Positions 37,601-44,753 of a stretch of 46,107 bases of DNA are shown here, one piece after another. The stretch is from Deltaproteobacteria bacterium (GTDB lineage: Bacteria > Myxococcota_A > Polyangia > Haliangiales > SHYZ01). Position 1 is the first letter of the stretch. Each line of letters starts with the position of its first letter. Under the pieces are notes generated by a model. The model saw only the letters and a program-made list of their open reading frames with translations. It searched no databases and was not told the DNA's origin. Location of the stretch: positions 1 through 46,107 of the forward strand of contig JACQUZ010000158.1 in NCBI GenBank assembly GCA_016210055.1, given 5' to 3'. A program made the translations under genes and the position numbers.

Positions 37601-38206
37601 GACCACGTTTTGGCGTCACGCGAGGACGTCAATATCCTGGTCCTCGATACCGAGGTCTACTCGAACACAGGCGGCCAGCAGTCGAAGGCCACGCCGTTCG
37701 GCGCGTCTGCCAAGTTCGCCGCGAGCGGAAAGACCGTCGCCAAGAAGGACCTCGCCCTGCTCGCGATGACGTACGGCAACGCGTACGTGGCGACGGTCGC
37801 GCTCGGCGCCAAGGACGTGCAGACGTTCCGGGCATTCCGCGAGGCCGAGTCCTATCCGGGTCCATCGCTCATCATCGCGTACAGCCACTGCATCGCGCAC
37901 GGATACGACTTGACCTTCGGGGTCGACCAGCAACGACTCGCGGTGGAGACCGGCGCCTGGCCGCTCTTCCGCTTCGATCCCAGGCGGCTCGAGGTCGGCG
38001 AGCCTCCGTTGAAGCTCGATTCGGGTCCGCCCCGCACGCCGATTCGCGAGTTCCTCGCGAACGAGGGACGCTTCAAGTTCCTCGAGGGACGGAGCCCCGA
38101 GCGCTACCAAGAGTTCCTCAAGGGCGCCGAGCAGCTCGTGGCCCGGCGATGGGCGCTCTACGACCACCTGAAGAACTTCACAGCACCCGTGCCGCAGAAA
38201 TCCTGA
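34637..38206 (+). CDS. nifJ: pyruvate:ferredoxin/flavodoxin oxidoreductase
   Basis: This single-chain enzyme of 1189 residues is the usual length of NifJ/PFOR. It converts pyruvate and CoA to acetyl-CoA and CO2 while reducing ferredoxin or flavodoxin. Domains in order: TPP pyrimidine-binding (MDGNEAVASVAY, IYPITPASPM), CoA/transketolase-like, linker (GLGSDGTVGSNKNTIKII), a two-cluster ferredoxin domain (Cys from 697 in CIQCNKCALICP and from 753 in CTGCELCAKICP) and TPP-diphosphate-binding (GDGWAYDIGYGGLDH near 975, DTEVYSNTGGQ). The CSGCGE near 840-850 holds part of the proximal cluster. The ATG at 34637 follows GGAGG. The enzyme is oxygen-sensitive, which points to anaerobic growth. No partner flavodoxin is in the window. 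Confidence 0.96.
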   Translation: MTQRRVRTMDGNEAVASVAYRSNEVISIYPITPASPMAELCDEWASATRPNVWGSTPRVIEMQSEGGAAGAVHGALQAGALATTFTSSQGLLLMIPNLYKIAGELTSFCMHVAARTVATHALSIFGDHSDVMACRQTGVALLCSNSVQEAHDFAAIAQAATLVARVPILHFFDGFRTSHEIAKITELADDDLRALYDEEAIAAHRRRALTPDNPMLRGTAQNEDTFFQAREAANRFHAACPAIVQGMMDRLAARTGRRYRLFDYVGHPEAERVVILMGSGAEAAHESVDRLTASGEKVGILKVRLFRPLAGKLLVNALPSTTRAIAVLDRTKEPGAPGEPLYLDVIAALAEARAEGETRFVADPRVVGGRYGLSGKEFSPAMIKAVFDNLKIERPRNHFTVGIRDDVTGTSLSVDESFDREGEDVVRAVFFGLGSDGTVGSNKNTIKIIGEETELHAQAYFVYDSKKSGAVTVSHLRFGPKPIRSTYRIRKAGFVACHQPQLLDRLDVLELAETGGTFLLNTHHAPAEVWDALPREVQEILISRRLKFYVIDAKRVAEEAGLGGHVSTIMQACFFALCPVLPRDEAIQRIKDAIQKTFQKRGADVVKRNHAAVDSALAHLHEVKVPSQVSATRERPRPVPEEAPSFVTRVTAMMLAGKGDLLPVSAFPVDGTWPVGTAKWEKRGLAAELPQWEHSLCIQCNKCALICPHAAIRAKVFQPEQLASAPAGFLSMDYKAKEFAKHKYAIQVAPEDCTGCELCAKICPASDKQNPDRKALYMAPAWEHRQRERENFAFFDKLPEPNRRVVQLDVKGSQFLEPLFEFSGACSGCGETPYIKLLTQLFGDRSLIANATGCSSIYGGNLPTTPYRTNAAGCGPAWSNSLFEDNAEFGVGFRLAVDSHAHMAAEYLRRLAPMVGDTLAKEILGADQSTEAGLAEQRERVRILREKLATVTHEDARRLETLSGYLVRKTVWIVGGDGWAYDIGYGGLDHVLASREDVNILVLDTEVYSNTGGQQSKATPFGASAKFAASGKTVAKKDLALLAMTYGNAYVATVALGAKDVQTFRAFREAESYPGPSLIIAYSHCIAHGYDLTFGVDQQRLAVETGAWPLFRFDPRRLEVGEPPLKLDSGPPRTPIREFLANEGRFKFLEGRSPERYQEFLKGAEQLVARRWALYDHLKNFTAPVPQKS

Positions 38207-38224
38207 GCGCAGCTCAAGCCTGCT

Positions 38225-40135
38225 CTAACCACCCATCCACCTAAGCCCCTGATTGACGACAAGGGCCGCCAAGTACGCCAGGGCATACGTATAGCCAAGC
38301 ACGAAGGCGGGCCAGCGCCAGCTTCGGGTCTCTCGACGCACGGCAGCCACCGTGCTCAGGCATTGGCAGGCAAGAACGAAGAAAGCCATCAAAGCCAGCG
38401 CCGTCCTCGTTCGGTAACGCGGCCGGCCGTCCTCCGTCTTCGCCGAGCGGAGCTGGCTCGCCAGCGGAGACGGATCGTCGAGGGCCCCCTCGATTCCATT
38501 GATGATGCCGAGCGTGCCTACCATGAGCTCCCGCGCGCCAAACGAAGCGATGAGCCCCACGTTGATTCGCCAATCAAAGCCCAAGGGCGCGGTCACCGGC
38601 TCCAGCGCGCGTCCCACGCCGCCTGCGATGCTGTGAGAGAGGTTCGCTCCAGGATCGTTTTCCACTTTTGCCGGCCTGCCAGGGAGAGGGATGTTGAGCA
38701 AGGCCCACAGCACCATGGCGGCGGCAAGGATCGTGGTCCCCACCTCGCGAAGAAACCGCGAGGTCGCTCGCTTGATGGAGCTCACAAGCACGCGAAGCTC
38801 GGGACTGCGGTAGGCAGGGAGCTCGGTGGCCATCGGCAAGCTCTTTCCTTTCGTAACCGTGCGCCTGAAGGCCAACGCGGCGAGTAATCCGAAGAGGATG
38901 CCGGCAAAATAGAGGAGGACGAAAACCGCAGACTTGGTCCACGCTGAGGAACCAGCAAAAAAAGCCGCGATGAGCAGCCCGTACACGGGAATGCGCGCCG
39001 AACATGTCATGAGCGGCAGGATGAGGATCGTCGTGAGCCGCTCTCTCGGGTCGCGAAGAATCCGGGTCGCGTAAATCGCTGGGACGGCGCAGGCGTGCCC
39101 GGTCAAAAGAGGGATGAAAGCGCGACCACCAAGCCTTGCCACTGAGAGCAACCGGTCGACGAGAAACGCACCCCTGGAGAGATAGCCCGTGGCCTCCAGG
39201 AGCTCCATGGCGACCGTGAGGATGACCACCTGAGGGAGAAAGGTGAGCACGGTTCCCGCCCCACCGAGAACGCCGTCGACCAGGAACGACGACACCAGCC
39301 CCTCACCGAAACCGGCCACAATCCAACCGGCAAGCACCCGACTGGCAGCGTCTAGGAGCTGACTCACCGGGTCTGCCACCAGGTACACGCTGGCGAAGAG
39401 CACGGTGAGCACCGAAGCGAAAATGGCCAGTCCAGCCAGCGGATGGAGGAGCAGAGCGTCTGCCCGGGCCGTGAGGTTGCGCCTTCCTCGCGAGACAGCG
39501 GCGCTTCGCTCGCATATCACCCTGGTGGCGAGCTCATCTGGGTCGAACGTCCCTTCGCTGGCCTCTCGCAGGGGTGGAACGGCGTCGAGCCGATCGAGAC
39601 ACGTGGCAATTCGGCCGAGGACCACGTCACGGACGGCGTCAGAGCGGGCGTTGATGGCGACGGCGCTGACCCCGAGCGCGTCTTCGAGCTCCTTCGTGTC
39701 GAGACTTCGTCCCTCTGCGGCCAGGATGTCGGCCTGGGTGGCCACGAGCAGCAGGGGTCCAAGCTGGCCGAGAAGCTCGCGTGTAAGGCGCAGCCCCAGG
39801 GCGAGCTGCGTGGCATCGACCACTTGGATGACAAGCATCGGCTGGCCGTCTCGCCTCGCGTTCTCGAGAAAGCGCCGCGCGATGCCTTCATCTGTCGCGG
39901 GATCGATCGTCGCGGAAATGGAGTAGAGCCCAGGAAGGTCGACCACCTTGGCCGCTCGTCCGCCAGGCAGGTCAACGAGAGCCTCGAGGATATCTACGGT
40001 CACGCCCGGGTAGTTGCCTACACGCGCGTTTCCCCCGGTCAGGCGGTTATAGAGCGATGACTTGCCCGCATTGGGCCTACCGACGAGCACGACAACCGGC
40101 GTGCGAGCACGCGACGCGGACGCATCCTCACCCAT
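38225..40135 (-). CDS. feoB: ferrous iron transporter FeoB
   Basis: This is a 636-residue Fe(II) transporter. The N-terminal G domain has G1 GRPNAGKS at residues 19-26, the G2 region YPGVTVD and G3 DLPGLYS. Gate repeats of the membrane domain are recognisable (GHACAVPAIYATR and TCSARIPVYGLLIAAFF), as is the late segment FACQCLSTVAAVRRET-like near the C-terminus. It is shorter than the roughly 770 residues of E. coli FeoB. The shortening seems to lie in the intracellular spacer and the C-terminus. The ATG at 40135 is preferred to 40174; it overlaps the end of feoA by 8 nt. It converges on nifJ with 18 nt between stops. Confidence 0.94.
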   Translation of the reverse strand: MGEDASASRARTPVVVLVGRPNAGKSSLYNRLTGGNARVGNYPGVTVDILEALVDLPGGRAAKVVDLPGLYSISATIDPATDEGIARRFLENARRDGQPMLVIQVVDATQLALGLRLTRELLGQLGPLLLVATQADILAAEGRSLDTKELEDALGVSAVAINARSDAVRDVVLGRIATCLDRLDAVPPLREASEGTFDPDELATRVICERSAAVSRGRRNLTARADALLLHPLAGLAIFASVLTVLFASVYLVADPVSQLLDAASRVLAGWIVAGFGEGLVSSFLVDGVLGGAGTVLTFLPQVVILTVAMELLEATGYLSRGAFLVDRLLSVARLGGRAFIPLLTGHACAVPAIYATRILRDPRERLTTILILPLMTCSARIPVYGLLIAAFFAGSSAWTKSAVFVLLYFAGILFGLLAALAFRRTVTKGKSLPMATELPAYRSPELRVLVSSIKRATSRFLREVGTTILAAAMVLWALLNIPLPGRPAKVENDPGANLSHSIAGGVGRALEPVTAPLGFDWRINVGLIASFGARELMVGTLGIINGIEGALDDPSPLASQLRSAKTEDGRPRYRTRTALALMAFFVLACQCLSTVAAVRRETRSWRWPAFVLGYTYALAYLAALVVNQGLRWMGG

Positions 40136-40442
40136 GGGCTCCGCCCCCGTTGCCGATGGGAGGGATGTCCGCATCCGGTCGGCCGGGGAATTCCGTGACT
40201 ACGCGGATAAGCCTGGCGAGAGAGCGATCGATCGCGAACTCACCGCCCGATCGAGAGCGCACGTGCAACGGTCCGCCGAAAAGCCCTCGCCTGAGCACGC
40301 TGAGACGCTGACCCTCGAAGATCCCCAGCGCGCCCAACCAAGCAGCCTGCTCGTCATCGACGCTGAGGTGGAGCACGCGAGCGTGCGCGCCGGGTCGAAG
40401 CTGGTCCAGGAGAATGACGGGACTCTTGGCTGCGGTCACCAT
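40128..40442 (-). CDS. feoA: FeoA-type iron transport accessory protein
   Basis: This 104-residue SH3-like protein has the FeoA pattern: LLDQLRPGAHARV, then LGALGIFEGQRLSVLRRGLFGGPLHVR and a final beta strand. FeoA supports FeoB at the inner face of the membrane. It is about 25 residues longer than usual because of a Gly/Pro-rich tail that runs into the feoB start. The ATG at 40442 has no ribosome site and lies close behind a promoter with a Fur-like box, so translation may be leaderless. Confidence 0.87.
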   Translation of the reverse strand: MVTAAKSPVILLDQLRPGAHARVLHLSVDDEQAAWLGALGIFEGQRLSVLRRGLFGGPLHVRSRSGGEFAIDRSLARLIRVVTEFPGRPDADIPPIGNGGGAHG

Positions 40443-40463
40443 GGGGTGTCTATCAATAAGATA

Positions 40464-40478
40464 TGAAATTCATTTTCA
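40464..40478 (-). promoter_or_regulatory. Fur box and promoter of feoAB
   Basis: On the minus strand TGAAAATGAATTTCA matches the 7-1-7 Fur consensus (TGATAAT-N-ATTATCA) at 11 of 14 positions. It begins 22 nt upstream of the feoA ATG. A -35-like TTGAAA overlaps its left end, and 17 bp later lies TTGATA as a possible -10. Iron-replete Fur would therefore block the promoter. Confidence 0.6.
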
Positions 40479-40522
40479 AGACGCAACCGTGCGAGCACCT
40501 GCTCGTGCATTTTCTCGCGGCT

Positions 40523-40554
40523 TTGGAGGCTGTCGACGTTGGAGGCTGTCGACG
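40523..40554. repeat. 16-bp perfect tandem duplication
   Basis: TTGGAGGCTGTCGACG occurs twice in direct succession (40523-40538 and 40539-40554). It lies in the 169-bp intergenic region between tatA and feoA, upstream of the Fur box. It contains SalI-type GTCGAC palindromes 16 bp apart. Function unknown; replication slippage would also explain it. Confidence 0.85.
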
Positions 40555-40611
40555 AATGACCGGGGCACACTGCAAGCTTGTCACCCCGTGTGTGGTAGGA
40601 GTGGCTCGGGG

Positions 40612-40806
40612 CTACTGCCTCGACTGCTCGTTCGAGGAGTGGGGCTGGTCGATCAAGCGTGGCTCATCCGCACCGCTGACCGCGGCCTTAAAGCCTCGAA
40701 TTCCCTTGCCAATCCCGGTCGCCAAGTCGGGGATTTTCTTGGCCCCAAAGAGAAGTACAACGATGGCGAGGATGATGAGGAGCTCGCCGATGCCCAGTCC
40801 GAACAT
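40612..40806 (-). CDS. tatA: TatA/E-type twin-arginine translocase subunit
   Basis: This 64-residue protein has one N-terminal membrane helix ([23 protein letters not shown]), the FG hinge and an amphipathic helix ([13 protein letters not shown]), the classic TatA layout. The ATG at 40806 lies 8 nt after GGAGG; the in-frame GTG at 40815 overlaps that site and is rejected. It forms the last gene of the molybdoenzyme operon and would help export the Tat-signal-bearing catalytic subunit. No tatB or tatC is present here, so the rest of the translocase must be encoded elsewhere. Confidence 0.93.
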   Translation of the reverse strand: MFGLGIGELLIILAIVVLLFGAKKIPDLATGIGKGIRGFKAAVSGADEPRLIDQPHSSNEQSRQ

Positions 40807-40861
40807 GTCATTCACCTCCGGCCCGGCAGGTGTAGCAGAAAACCGGGCACCGGTCGTCTAT

Positions 40862-41461
40862 TTATAGGTATGCCGGCAGCGTCGCAACGGCGTCGCCTAT
40901 CCCCCTCCAGAACCGCTCGTGCGTGGCACCGGCGACACGTTCACCAATCGTCTTGGCGAACTCCTCAAGGTGCTCAGAACAGAAGCTCTCCCGCGCCTTC
41001 GTGTCCCTCTCTCCGCCCAGTTCCTCGTGGATCAGGGCTGCGACGAACAGGAGCTCGAGCCCGATGTGGTCAGCCGGCTTCCCGAGCATGTCGTCAAAAC
41101 CGAGCTCGGCCGCCACATAAGCCTGAAAGACAGCCCGGCTTCGCTCTCCCATCACCTGGTGGGAACTGCCCAAGTGACAATCCTCCCACGGTGGCACCAG
41201 GATTGGCTGGCGCTTTCCCTCCACGGCATTTGCCACGAACAGCCGCGTGTATTCCCGGGAAAGCGCCAGCGTGTCCTGGCGCTGGAGCGACTCGTTCACG
41301 TCTTTGAGCGTCTCGCCGAGCTTGCCGTCGCACCTCTCTCCAAGCGACCGAAACAGCTCCTGCTGCCGTATCTCGTCGAGGAGAGACGTGCTCGCCCCTT
41401 CGAGTAGCAAGCGCCCGAGCAGGCGGCAAGTATCACCGAGAGGTGCGAGGTCAGCGGTCAT
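40862..41461 (-). CDS. TorD/DmsD-family molybdoenzyme chaperone
   Basis: This is a 199-residue all-helical protein of the TorD family. It has the characteristic region with EYTRLFV (near residue 70), VPPWEDCHLG and a later HIGLELLFVAALIHEE segment corresponding to the family core. TorD-like proteins bind the signal peptide and apo-form of a specific molybdoenzyme until the cofactor is inserted, so its client should be the oxidoreductase two genes upstream. Its ATG overlaps the stop of the ferredoxin-subunit gene by 4 nt (ATGA). Confidence 0.88.
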   Translation of the reverse strand: MTADLAPLGDTCRLLGRLLLEGASTSLLDEIRQQELFRSLGERCDGKLGETLKDVNESLQRQDTLALSREYTRLFVANAVEGKRQPILVPPWEDCHLGSSHQVMGERSRAVFQAYVAAELGFDDMLGKPADHIGLELLFVAALIHEELGGERDTKARESFCSEHLEEFAKTIGERVAGATHERFWRGIGDAVATLPAYL

Positions 41462-42117
41462 CCGATATTCCGCTGCGGCGTGAACCGGACTGAGGGCTTG
41501 GTGAGATTCGGGTCAGTGATGTCCTTCCCCGGGATCCCTGGCTTGGCTTGCACCGTGCCGTAGGCGCCGCCGTCGATCTTGGTGAGATCGTCGAAATGCA
41601 GGGCCAGCGATGTGCACGTGACCACGCACGCCGGCTTCCGCCTCTCCTCGGGCAGGCTGGTGTTGAACAGCCGGTGGTAGCAGCCGATGCACTTGTCGGC
41701 TCGCTTGTTGGTCTCGTCGAACTCGATCGCTCCGTATGGACAGGCGGACATGCACCGCTTGCAGCCGATGCAATCGACGCCGTTCACCGGATCCTGCGCC
41801 TTCGAGGGCTTCATGAGGACCAACCCTGTCGGGGCATTGGCGTTCATGCCGAAAGCGGTGCGCAAGGCTTCGTTTTCCGCGGTGTCCTTCCAGTACCGTC
41901 CCACGGGACACGCGGTCATGCACGCCGGGCTAGCGCAATGCATGCAAGCCATTGAGAGGTGCGCGCGGAATGGCTTACCGTTCGAAGCCCCTTCGTGCAC
42001 GATCACCTGCCTGCGTCGGACACCCGTGGGGAGCATGAACTCCTGCTTGCATGCGCCCTCGCAAGCCCTGCAGGCGATGCAATTGTCGATATTGACGTGC
42101 CAGCCATATTGAGGCAT
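41458..42117 (-). CDS. four-cluster ferredoxin subunit (DmsB/PsrB-type)
   Basis: This is a 219-residue electron-transfer subunit with four 4Fe-4S motifs: CIACRACEGACKQ, CMHCASPACMTACP, CIGCKRCMSACPYGA and CIGCYHRLF with the later PACVVTC. This is the DmsB/PsrB/NrfC arrangement. It would pass electrons between the molybdopterin subunit and the cytochrome or quinone pool. It has no signal peptide and would be exported by hitchhiking with the catalytic subunit, as in this family. It starts 12 nt after that subunit's stop. A Lys/Pro-rich C-terminal tail follows the last cluster. Confidence 0.94.
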   Translation of the reverse strand: MPQYGWHVNIDNCIACRACEGACKQEFMLPTGVRRRQVIVHEGASNGKPFRAHLSMACMHCASPACMTACPVGRYWKDTAENEALRTAFGMNANAPTGLVLMKPSKAQDPVNGVDCIGCKRCMSACPYGAIEFDETNKRADKCIGCYHRLFNTSLPEERRKPACVVTCTSLALHFDDLTKIDGGAYGTVQAKPGIPGKDITDPNLTKPSVRFTPQRNIG

Positions 42118-42129
42118 GTGGCTCTCCTA

Positions 42130-44742
42130 TCAAATGTCCTTGGTAATGCGGCAGGCGACTTCCTTGTGAACCGCCTGGCCCGAATGGATTTCCGCCTTGC
42201 CCGGGAGAAGCCAGCCATCGTGGGTCCCTTGTCCCTTGGCAACCTTCCCAAGCGCCCAGTGCCCAAATCCGCGGTGGAATCCAACCGTCTCCTTTTGAAT
42301 CCCGTCGGTGATGTGCACGCGCGCGCGCACCATGCCGTGTGGGGATTGGACCCAGACCCAGTCGTCTTCGGAGAGATTCTTGGCCGTAGCGAGGGTCGAG
42401 TGCACGAAGATGCGGTTCTGCCGCTTCATCTCCATGAGCCACTCATTGTTGAAGGTACGAGTGTGCGTGTGCTCCACTTCCTTCCACGAAATGAAGTAGA
42501 GGGGGTACGTCGCGCTCGGCGCGTCCTCAGGGGGTAGGTAGTAGGGGAGCGGGTGATAACGCAGGTCGCCGGTAACGACCTTGTTCGCCGGGGCGATCTG
42601 ACCGGTGAAGTACTTGTCCATGGTGGGCGACCAGAACTGGGCCCTGCGCGAGTCGGTGGCCAAGCCGACGTAGTACTCGTCGTCGACGTTCATCGTCGGG
42701 CCAGTCGCGATCCCCTTGGCAGTCCCGTCGGAGCCCTTGATCACGTAGGCTTTCTCGGAGCCAGCCACGATCTCGGAGATCGTGTCGCCGGACGCGAACT
42801 TCTTCTTCGCCAGGAACCTCTCGTACTGGGTCCCGCCCGTGGCGCCGGTCTCGATCCACACCCCCGTTGCCTTGAGGTTGTCCCAGTTGACCTGGTTGTT
42901 CCAGGGTCCCTTGTTGTTCCCGGTGGCCATGAAGGTCGTCCACTCGGTCTTGAGCAAGTTCGCGTCAGTGTCGTCCTCGCCGGCCTTGGTCTTGAACCCT
43001 TCGAGTCCAAGCGCGTTGCCGAGCTCTAGGAAGAACTGGGTCTCTGTCAAGCCGCCGATCCAAGAAGGCACGACCTGCTGGCGCAGTCCTAGCGAGCGGA
43101 ACGTCACCCAGTTGGCGTTGAAGTCGTTTCGCTCAAGAAAGTGCGTCCCCGGGACCACGATGTCCGCCATGAGCGCCGTCTCAGAGAGATGCGTGTCCAC
43201 GCAGAGCACGAAGTCCATCTTGCTCATGGCCTCGATGTTCTTCTTCGTGTTCGGAGTAGACATGACAAAGTTCTGGAACACGAAGACCGCGGCCTTGATC
43301 GGAAAGGGATTTCCGACGAAATCCTTCTGCTCGATCATTCGATCGCGCATCTCGCAGTAAATCCCCGAGCCGTGCGAGTAGCTGTACTTCTTCTTGATTG
43401 CGCCATAGACCGGATTCGAGGTTCCGTCGGGATTCCCAGCCGGAATAGTTACGTCATCACGGCCATCGGCCCGCCACCCGTCCTTTGCAGGCCAGGAGGA
43501 CTTCTTGCTCCTGTTGCCAGGGCCGTTCCGGTTCGGGAAAATCAGGGTGCCAGACCGATCGATCGCACCGAAGAGGATGTTCAGGCAATTGATCGCGCGA
43601 CCGCCCTGCGTGGCGTTGGTGTGATGGCCCGGGCCGCTCCACGTGTCAATGCAGATCTTCTGCTTGGCACGATAGGCAGCGATCAGGTCATTGGCGAGCT
43701 TGTTAATGGCCGCCGCATCTACGCCGGTAATCGCGGCCGCCCATTCCGGCGTCTTTGCCTGATTGTCGTACCCATTACCGTCCAGGTACTTCTTGAACTC
43801 CGCAAAGCCAAGCGAGAAGTTCGTGACAAAGTCCTTGTCATACGACGGGCTCGCGTCGGTATAGGCGTCAATAACGAGCTTGCACAGTGCCAGGGCGAGG
43901 GCTGCGTCGGTTCCAGGCCTCGGCGCGATCCAGGTATCAGCCTTCGACGCAGTCGTGTTGAATACCGGGTCGATGTAGGCGAACTTGAAGTTCGGGTTCG
44001 TCGCCCGGGCACGGGTGAAGATCGGGGCGAGATGGACCCACTTGAGCGCCGACAGGAAGTTCCACCCCCAGACCAGGAGGAAGTCGGCATTCTCCATGTC
44101 GACCAAGGGGCGGTCGTGCCCCATCGTGATCTTGTAATGGGCCTTGCGCGATGTGTCGCAGAGGTTGGAGTGATTGGAGTAATTCGGCGACCCCAGCGCA
44201 TCCATCAAGTCCGTCTGTACGTGCGTAAAGGAGTGGTCTTCGCCAAACCACACCAGTGACCTGGCGCCGTAGGCGGAGGTCACCGCGAAGAGCCGCGATG
44301 CCGCTTCCGCAATGGCCTCGTCCCAGGAGATGGCAACGAAGTCCCCCGAGCCGCGGGGCCCGACTCTCTTGAGGGGCGTAGTCAGGCGATCAGGGTCATA
44401 CAGGGACTTGATTGCGGAGTTCCCCTTGCAACACAGGCGGCCGATATCGCCGGCGGCCTTGGCCTTGTCAAATGATGTGCTTACGTTCGCGACGTTGTTC
44501 GGATTGGCGCCATTCGGCTCGATCTTGCGCACGGCCCCGTTCTCGACATATGCGAGCACGCCGCATTGGCCGCCGCACATGTTGCAGCACGACGGAATCC
44601 ATTTCCCAGTGGCGTAGGTCGAATACTCGGCAGCCTCTGCCTTGCTGAGCTTCCGGAAGGGCCAAGGGAGGCTGCTGGCAATGATCGCGGCGCCGGCGCC
44701 CGCCCCACTTATCTTCAAGAATCCGCGTCTCGTGAGCGACAT
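42130..44742 (-). CDS. Tat-exported molybdopterin oxidoreductase, DMSO-reductase superfamily
   Basis: This is an 870-residue catalytic subunit. The Tat signal TRRGFLK (Arg5-Arg6) is followed by a hydrophobic stretch and a probable cleavage near AEAAEY. A 4Fe-4S site is formed by Cys53, Cys56, Cys60 and Cys104 (CNMCGGQC, then LCCKG). The likely Mo ligand is Cys195 in SNLCDTSRKAHY. Cofactor-binding segments include WSGPGHHTNATQGGRAI and the C-terminal DDWVWVQSPHGMVRARV. A Cys ligand with this cluster pattern points to the polysulfide/thiosulfate/tetrathionate/arsenate reductase side of the superfamily. The substrate cannot be fixed from sequence. The ATG at 44742 starts the Tat signal. It lies 11 nt after the cytochrome gene. 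Confidence 0.94.
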   Translation of the reverse strand: MSLTRRGFLKISGAGAGAAIIASSLPWPFRKLSKAEAAEYSTYATGKWIPSCCNMCGGQCGVLAYVENGAVRKIEPNGANPNNVANVSTSFDKAKAAGDIGRLCCKGNSAIKSLYDPDRLTTPLKRVGPRGSGDFVAISWDEAIAEAASRLFAVTSAYGARSLVWFGEDHSFTHVQTDLMDALGSPNYSNHSNLCDTSRKAHYKITMGHDRPLVDMENADFLLVWGWNFLSALKWVHLAPIFTRARATNPNFKFAYIDPVFNTTASKADTWIAPRPGTDAALALALCKLVIDAYTDASPSYDKDFVTNFSLGFAEFKKYLDGNGYDNQAKTPEWAAAITGVDAAAINKLANDLIAAYRAKQKICIDTWSGPGHHTNATQGGRAINCLNILFGAIDRSGTLIFPNRNGPGNRSKKSSWPAKDGWRADGRDDVTIPAGNPDGTSNPVYGAIKKKYSYSHGSGIYCEMRDRMIEQKDFVGNPFPIKAAVFVFQNFVMSTPNTKKNIEAMSKMDFVLCVDTHLSETALMADIVVPGTHFLERNDFNANWVTFRSLGLRQQVVPSWIGGLTETQFFLELGNALGLEGFKTKAGEDDTDANLLKTEWTTFMATGNNKGPWNNQVNWDNLKATGVWIETGATGGTQYERFLAKKKFASGDTISEIVAGSEKAYVIKGSDGTAKGIATGPTMNVDDEYYVGLATDSRRAQFWSPTMDKYFTGQIAPANKVVTGDLRYHPLPYYLPPEDAPSATYPLYFISWKEVEHTHTRTFNNEWLMEMKRQNRIFVHSTLATAKNLSEDDWVWVQSPHGMVRARVHITDGIQKETVGFHRGFGHWALGKVAKGQGTHDGWLLPGKAEIHSGQAVHKEVACRITKDI

Positions 44743-44753
44743 TGGGTACCCCC

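Noticed and set aside
40492..40505. Inverted repeat CGAGCA-CC-TGCTCG as a terminator for tatA or feoA
   Set aside because: The stem is short and no T-run follows on either strand in a useful position.
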